Assembly: GCA_963920525.1 (NCBI GenBank)
Contig: OY986436.1
Coordinates: forward strand, 10,557,001-10,621,000
Reading direction: 5' to 3'
DNA: 64,000 nt
From: Dichetophora obliterata
Taxonomy: Eukaryota; Arthropoda; Insecta; Diptera; Sciomyzidae
Shown here in pieces: positions 58,249 through 64,000 of this stretch. Position 1 is the stretch's first letter. Each line of letters begins with the position of its first letter. Both the position numbers and the translations under genes were made by a program. The notes below the pieces were generated by a model. The model did no database searches. It saw only the letters and a program-made list of their open reading frames with translations, and was not told the origin of the DNA.

Positions 58249-58637
58249 AGAGTTCTCATTTAAGCATGTAACTGACCCGTAAACATTGTAAACCTTGTGA
58301 ACTTACATGCGCGTAAACTATCTGTCAAAATTTGTATGGGCGTGAGTTTACATCATTTCCGAGCCTATTTTGTAGTATAAACTAGCATGTAAATCTACGT
58401 GTGTGAATGAGGGTTGTCTTTGACACTAATCATTACATATTGAAAGTAGTTGAAGTAAATATGAACACGTTTTATTTATTTTTCTATGTTAATGAAAGTT
58501 TTTAAAAGGTTTAAAATTTAAAAAAAGTCATAATGTTGTCGCAGCCGCCATTTTGTCGACATTTACGCTATTTACACTTTATCGCTCATCAAAAGTTTAA
58601 ATGCTATACATGTTTACATGCTTAGTTGAGAACCCTT
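58249..58637. mobile_element. ~390-bp MITE
   Basis: Ends gagttctcatttaagcatgt and, inverted, gggttctcaactaagcatgt. Interior repeats gtaaac/gtttac motifs. No coding. Confidence 0.7.
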
Positions 58638-58639
58638 AA

Positions 58640-59713
58640 TATGTATTTGAAAAATTATACATACTATTTTTTAATTTAAATGCAATGAAGTTTATTTTTC
58701 TTATTGTTAGATTGGCGGTCGGAATCAGGTACTTTAATGGTCGGAATCAGGCAAATTAATCACAGTCCGGTCGGAAATTATTAAAAAAAATTAATTTTAT
58801 TATTGTACATTAAGATTTATTTTTTATAGTACATCAAAGGAGGAAAATCAAGTTAATCGATGCACTTTGTGTTTTCTTCCATCAGTTTTAAAAAAATAAA
58901 AAATTGAAATAAAAACTATCATTTAAATATTTTTATCTTATTTTTCCGGCGGGAAATACCTATAACAATGAACAGGTTAATTTTAGTTAAATTACATAAA
59001 ATATATATATATCTTCTAGGATATTCAAGCGGACATGCTGATAAGCAGTCGGTATTCGGTGCCTTTACGTTAAACGAAAGAATTTTCGAAAACATTTTCT
59101 GCGTATATCTAGTAAATTTACATTGAAAAAATTTTCGTTATTATGACATCTTAATTATTGCGGTATCTCAAAACCAACAAATTTTCTGAATATAACACAT
59201 TTTCTTTACAATTACAATGAGAAAAAACTTATTGAAATTTAAATTTTTTAATTTGCAAGCAAACATCTCGGCCATTTTCAAATCTATATTCATCAAATTT
59301 CCTTTGTCTGAAAGGTCAATTAAGTAAATTTGGAGAAATGAGAAAAGGTTAACCGTAACTTCACCAATTCAATGTTTAATATAGATTTTACAAAACCTTT
59401 AAAATATTAAATTGTTGCTCAAAAGACAGGCCAAAAGTTATTTTTGTTGCAATTTTTTTATTTCCATTTTCCCCACTCTTTCATAGTATATATCACATAT
59501 CTGGAAAAATTGCTTAATTTTGACAAAAAATTCAACAAACAGTTTCTATCATTAAAAATCATGGGTACCACCCCCCGCCCCCTATTATTTTTTGTATACA
59601 ATTATATTTTTTCAAAATGTTATTATATTTTTTACAGTGTTCTTTCTACAGCTTAAAAAATAACTTCTGTGAACAAATTCAAATATTACAAACTACATTA
59701 TCAAATTTTAGTC
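58640..59713. other. No gene seen
   Basis: AT-rich; two gtcggaatcagg direct repeats at 58712 and 58738, a run of ccccccgcccc at 59571. Nothing coding. Confidence 0.4.
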
Positions 59714-59716
59714 TTA

Positions 59717-60114
59717 TACTACGTTAACATTAGGTCAAATGACCCATTTCAGCTCATTCAGCTAAATGAGAAACGAAGTCATTTCATTTCCCATACAAAA
59801 TCTCAGTTGGAATTCAATTCATTTAAAACAATTGAATGAGATTGGATACGTTCTTAAAACTTGTTACAAACTATTTTGAACGCATTCAATGGAGAATGTA
59901 TAAAAAAATACCGAACAAACTAAAAACAAAGTAAAACGTCAAACAACAAATCATTTTATACACTTGTATCATCATCCATATCAACCAGTAAAAACAAAGC
60001 AAAGAACCTGTTGTCAAACGAAATGAGATACTTTCACACAAAAAAAAAAACCAATGTAAGTAATTTTGAATGACTGATTCGCAATGAGTCATTTGGCATA
60101 ATTTAAACGTAGTA
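59717..60114. mobile_element. 398-bp MITE of PIF/Harbinger type with TTA target duplication
   Basis: Ends tactacgttaacattaggtc and, inverted, tactacgtttaaattatgcc, continuing through caaatgac(t/c)catt. TTA lies directly outside both ends (59714-59716, 60115-60117). An unoccupied version of the target (caaattttagtcttgtatga at about 60219-60238) survives to the right. TWA three-base duplications are the PIF/Harbinger signature. Confidence 0.88.
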
Positions 60115-60240
60115 TTATACGACCAAAACCGTTTGAAATATAGCATTTTCATTGATTTTTGGGCGGTTAAAGGGTGCGTGGAAACCCTAACGAAAGTAAC
60201 CATACAAATAAAATTACCAAATTTTAGTCTTGTATGACCA

Positions 60241-61429
60241 AAACCGTCTGAAATATAGCATTTTTAGCATATAGTAGACGTGAAAACTAGGAGTGGCAAA
60301 ATAGCAATAGCCTATCAGGTTTAGTTGAAATAACAAATCGTTTGGTGCCTATGTTGTCTAAATCGGTTCTGTGGTTCTCGCGTCATTGTCAAACATCCGT
60401 GCAGTGTCACAACGCTTTTAATAGTATAGATAGATCGATAGACTAATACAATCTCAAGTCGGGAAAAGTTAGCTACAAAACATAATTTATGCTTATAACT
60501 GAATTCTGGCAACTCCCCTCAAAACATTTGCAAAGTAAATTAATCAACACTGTGTGACAGCAAGAATCTCCCTAAAACTTTCTTAGCAATGCATATTAAA
60601 TATTGCTCAATTCTCAACTTTACCACGGCCAGGCAAGATAAAATTTGAAAAAAATAGTTTTCGGTCCACCTTACTGTAAATTCATATGTCAGTTTTTGTT
60701 CCAGCTTAAAAGTATTTGTTTTCTTAAAATATTCGTCTGAATTTTTACATGTCCGCATATTTACCTGTATTCCACATTATCCGTCTTTCGGTATGTTTGC
60801 TTTTGGCAGCCCGTCCACTACACATTTATTTAATTTTGCAATATAAATCAGCACAAAAAAAAATCACCAAGTCTTATAATTATTCAGCAAAAATCGGTTT
60901 ACTGTGTAAGGTAGATGTCATCAGTGGTTTAGCGGCCATGCCTGAATAAATGCAAATCAGAGTTGTGTACAGGTGTTGGACGCCTCGCAGTTACAATGTA
61001 TTTAAGAAATACTTGGTTACGTCATGTGTCCATTTACCACTGGGTTGTTTTCTGTATGCTCTTTAAAGCGCTCATTAATACATACTCAATATGGGAGAGT
61101 ATAAATGTACAAAGCTACCCGACACTGCAATAGAAACAATGAGAAAAACTATAGCACAGGAAAAGAGAGATAAAGCTTTATGCTGCTTGTGTGTCTAACA
61201 ATTTAATGAAGCAATGATTTTTATGTTTGGGTTTTTTTGGCTACTTTATGAATTTCAGTTTTAATAACTTTTAGGAGTGGTTTTAAGGAAATAAAGGATG
61301 CTAGATTTTAAGTTACACATGTAGCTTTACATTGATAAAAGAATTACTAAAATCGGTTCAGTAGGTTTTAAGTTTAGCGTCGTTGCAGATACGTCAGAAG
61401 CCTTTTATATAATAGTATAGATATTTCTT
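60241..61429. other. No gene seen
   Basis: Mixed intergenic sequence. aatagtatagata at 60420 and atagtatagatat at 61411 are similar short endings just left of other repeats, possibly 3' tails of a mobile element family. Confidence 0.35.
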
Positions 61430-61515
61430 TGTGAGTTCTGTAGCTCCGAGCATAGGGCGCTTGCTTTATAATCGCGAGGTTTTGAGTTCGAGCCTCAACA
61501 CTGTCGATGGATTTT
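61430..61515 (+). repeat. tRNA-like head, third and better-preserved
   Basis: gttctgtagctccgagcata (A box region), gcttgctttataatcgcgag (anticodon-arm-like with a TTATAA loop) and gagttcgagcctcaac (B box). The arrangement recalls tRNA-Ile(UAU). Ends without a matching acceptor stem and runs into atggattttttcggtttttt, as in the other two copies. Confidence 0.6.
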
Positions 61516-61666
61516 TTCGGTTTTTTTGTTTGTTTAATTTTTTATATTTTTAGAACTGTTTCGGTTTCTTGAACCAATTCTTTTGTCACCTTTAGTGTCA
61601 AATTCAATCAAAGAATTTTTGAAAATTCGAATTTTTAAAGTTTTTGACAAAGACTAAAAATCAGAA

Positions 61667-62024
61667 AATAATTATTTAAGTAAAAAATTGTTTTTAATAT
61701 AACACGTTTTTAAAACGAACTTAGTGTCTTCTAGAGTAGAGCTTTTAGTTATCCTAAAAACGTAGGGCGCATGCTATAGAGAATATTAACCCTGTATCAC
61801 TAACCTTAGCAAACTTGAATCTACCATCCATGCAAGGACTTATATCCTGACAGTCAAAAGACCTGGGTTAAGAAATCATTTGTTCACTAACAAACTACAA
61901 TTGCTAATAACACTCCTTACTATTTTCTATAGCATGCGCCCCACGTTTTTAGGAGAACTAAAAGTCCCACTCAAGGAGAAATTATTTCGTTTTAAAAACA
62001 TTTTGTTTTTACTTAAATAATTAT
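61667..62024. mobile_element. ~358-bp MITE with ~110-bp arms
   Basis: aataattatttaagtaaaaa at the left is mirrored at the right; inner arms tttttaaaacgaa, cttttagtt, cctaaaaacgt and gcgcatgctatag all have inverted partners. The middle ~140 bp is unpaired. Confidence 0.8.
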
Positions 62025-62269
62025 TTATTATTCCGGTACGTTTAACCGTAGTCTTACGTTGAGAAAAACTTCATAATTCCGTTGAGGTGTATATGAAGTA
62101 TTTAAGTTTTTAAATATTTCGGTTTACACATAGCATAAAGTATGCCCCACAGAATTGGAAAAATCATACATATACATAACATATACAAAAAGAAGATCAA
62201 ATATTTCTCCTAATCTGGAACGACTTACTACTAATTAATAGGCAGCGGCCACTATATGACGGAATAGAA

Positions 62270-62500
62270 CCATCAAAGTTAAGGGACCACAAAGCAAACT
62301 GAGTAAACGATTATTGGATACGTTCCAGTCTTAGCTTATGGGACTCATAAAATGGGTTCCAAACGACAGTCGCATACTCAAGCCTCGACCGGACTAGACT
62401 TGTAAATAGGACTTTAAACGTATAGCGGTCAGGAAAATACTATCCATTTCTACGTATAAAAGATAGCATTGAGTACGCCTTTGGTACAATATTCATTCTA
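62270..62500 (-). pseudogene. Fragment of the non-LTR retrotransposon, minus strand
   Basis: Parallels 16870-17010 (ggactcataaaatgggttcc here, cgactcataaaatgggtccc there; then catactcaag). Only the post-RT region remains. It lies head-to-head with the copy beginning at 62540. Confidence 0.7.
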
Positions 62501-62539
62501 GATTAAAAAAAAACAGATCTGTCAACTGACAAAGCCATC

Positions 62540-64000
62540 TTTGTGTTGCGTAGGCGGAAGTTTGACTTTTTAGCAAACTTCTTGTATAAGAAATATATTG
62601 ATTCCACTGAGAGAAATCTTAGATGGAACCCGAAATCTTTTTGAATATTCGTGAATAATAAAAGAAAATATTCAGGTTTTCCTTCATTAGTGGGGGAAAG
62701 GGCAATTGAACTTTTTTCTGATTTCTTTGGTTCTGTTTTTAATTTCTCGAATTTTCTCAGAGATTCAAGTAGTCTCACTGAGTTACCGCAACTTATAAAC
62801 ATTGGGAATTTTTACATAGAGGATAAGGAGGTACTGGAGGCCATTTTGAGCCTTGATTGATTTTCAACAAATCCCTTGCTTGTAGTTTCTTCCTAAATGA
62901 GTGGAAACTGCCTGTGTGACACCCATTTTTAAGTCTGGCCAAAAATATTTGGTTGAAAATTACAGGCCTATCGTCAAACTATCAATCATTCCTAAAATCT
63001 TACGACAAAATTGTTAATAAGCTTCTTTTTGCTGAAGTGCAAAGTTTTATCATTTGGCAAACACATGGATTTTTCAAAGGTAGATCCACTTCTACCAACC
63101 TAGCAATTTTTTTCAACTTTGCTATCAACGCTATTGAAAAAGGTTCGCAGGTGGATGTATTATATACTGATTTTTCAAAGGCATTTGATAGTGTTAATCA
63201 TACTGTTTTGTTAATAAAACTTGAATTGCTGGGCATTCACTCAAAATTTTTAAAATGGATTCACTCTTATCTCACTGATAGAACGCTAGTTGTCAAGATC
63301 GGTGAAAATTACTCCAGGCCTATAAAGGTTACATCCGGTGTTCTTAAGGGGAGTAACTTGGGTCCTTTGCTTTTTAATTTATTCATCAATGATATTACTC
63401 ATTCTTTTAAGTTTAGCAAGAGTCTTTTATATGCCGATGATTTAAAGATTTTTCTGGAAGTTAAGGATTGTACGGACTGTGCAACTACAGAATGATATAT
63501 CTTCTTTGATACCATGGTGTAATACTAACCAACTTAATCTTAACCTTGAAAAATGTAAGGTACTCACATTTGGTCGGAAAATAAATCCTATTGTATATGA
63601 GTATAGGTATAACACTAGTGATAGTTATTGCAGGGTGAGACAATTTAAAGACCTCGGTGTCCATTTTGACCATAAATTTTCTTTTGACACTCACTTGGAA
63701 TACAAAATTGCAATAGCTGACTCCCGATTTGGGTTTCTAAAGAGGAATTCCAAAAATTTTTTATCCTTTTACACCTAGGTCTCTTTTTTTCAGTCTGGTA
63801 AGATCTCTACTTGAGAATACTTCAGTTGTATGGGATCCTATTAATGATGTTTCGATTACCCGCATTGAGAATATTCAAAAAATATTCACAAGATTTGCCT
63901 TGAGAAGACTATACTCTAGGGAAACTATGCCTACTTATTGGGTGCGCTGCCGTCTTTTATGTCTAAATAGCTTATCTGATAGACGTATCTTTTACAATAT
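62540..64000 (+). pseudogene. Non-LTR retrotransposon (jockey/CR1-like), runs off the window
   Basis: Plus strand: FLYKKYIDSTERNLRWNPKS, KRKYSGFPSLVGERAIELFS and LINIGNFYIEDKEVLEAILS lie between endonuclease and RT. The RT itself covers 62950-63495 (HGFFKGRSTSTNLAIF, DFSKAFDSVNHTVLL, GSNLGPLLFNLFINDI, catalytic YADD). 63479-63778 carries WCNTNQLNLNLEKCKVLTFG and DLGVHFDHKFSFDTHLEY; then FTRFALRRLYSRETMPT to the edge. Frame breaks near 62860, 63480 and 63775 make it inactive; the endonuclease is missing on the left. Confidence 0.85.

Noticed and set aside
61430..61515. A functional tRNA-Ile(UAU)
   Set aside because: A- and B-box regions fit, but the ends do not pair and the downstream sequence matches the dispersed repeat.
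55000..64000. Downstream exons of the 53654 gene
   Set aside because: Every splice-bounded open stretch inspected fell within repeats or lacked coding character.

Overview
The window is AT-rich, intron-bearing nuclear DNA of a higher (cyclorrhaphan) fly. The main evidence is a long gene on the + strand whose conceptual protein matches the AF4/FMR2 family member Lilliputian (lilli) of Drosophila. It has short 64-87 bp introns of fly type, and it is surrounded by fly-type transposons: irritans-type mariner, DD37E, Tc1, hAT, piggyBac, pogo-like and a non-LTR retrotransposon. A repeat-rich fly such as a tephritid fits, but I cannot name the species from the sequence.

Layout. 1-1158 is 5' intron or upstream sequence of lilli with one small inverted-repeat element. 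1161-20363 holds ten coding exons of lilli (2,124 codons plus stop, frame intact across all nine introns); the sixth intron is 12.2 kb. That intron contains a mariner interrupted by a DD37E element, an internally deleted Tc1 element inside a hAT relic, a piggyBac relic and a non-LTR retrotransposon. About 20364-21700 is probable lilli 3' UTR. 21.7-53.3 kb is gene-poor sequence packed with inverted-repeat (MITE/foldback) elements and short tandem arrays, including a 3.1 kb array of ~582 bp units that flips orientation part-way (35331-38450). 53654-54519 is a large first coding exon of a second, unrecognised gene on the + strand (Gln/Ala/Ser-rich N terminus). The remaining 9.5 kb looks like intron or intergenic DNA with further MITEs, a tRNA-like repeat, a pogo-like relic and a non-LTR retrotransposon running off the right edge.

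Biology. The only gene that can be read completely from its first visible ATG is lilli, a nuclear scaffold/transcription-elongation protein. Everything else of note is mobile DNA. I found no convincing new multi-gene system. The most informative structures are: nested insertions that give a relative chronology; a Harbinger-type MITE with its empty target sequence preserved 100 bp away; a hAT-type MITE with an exact 8 bp target duplication; two long near-perfect hairpins; and the direct-then-inverted array with a 5 bp microhomology junction and graded homopolymer lengths.
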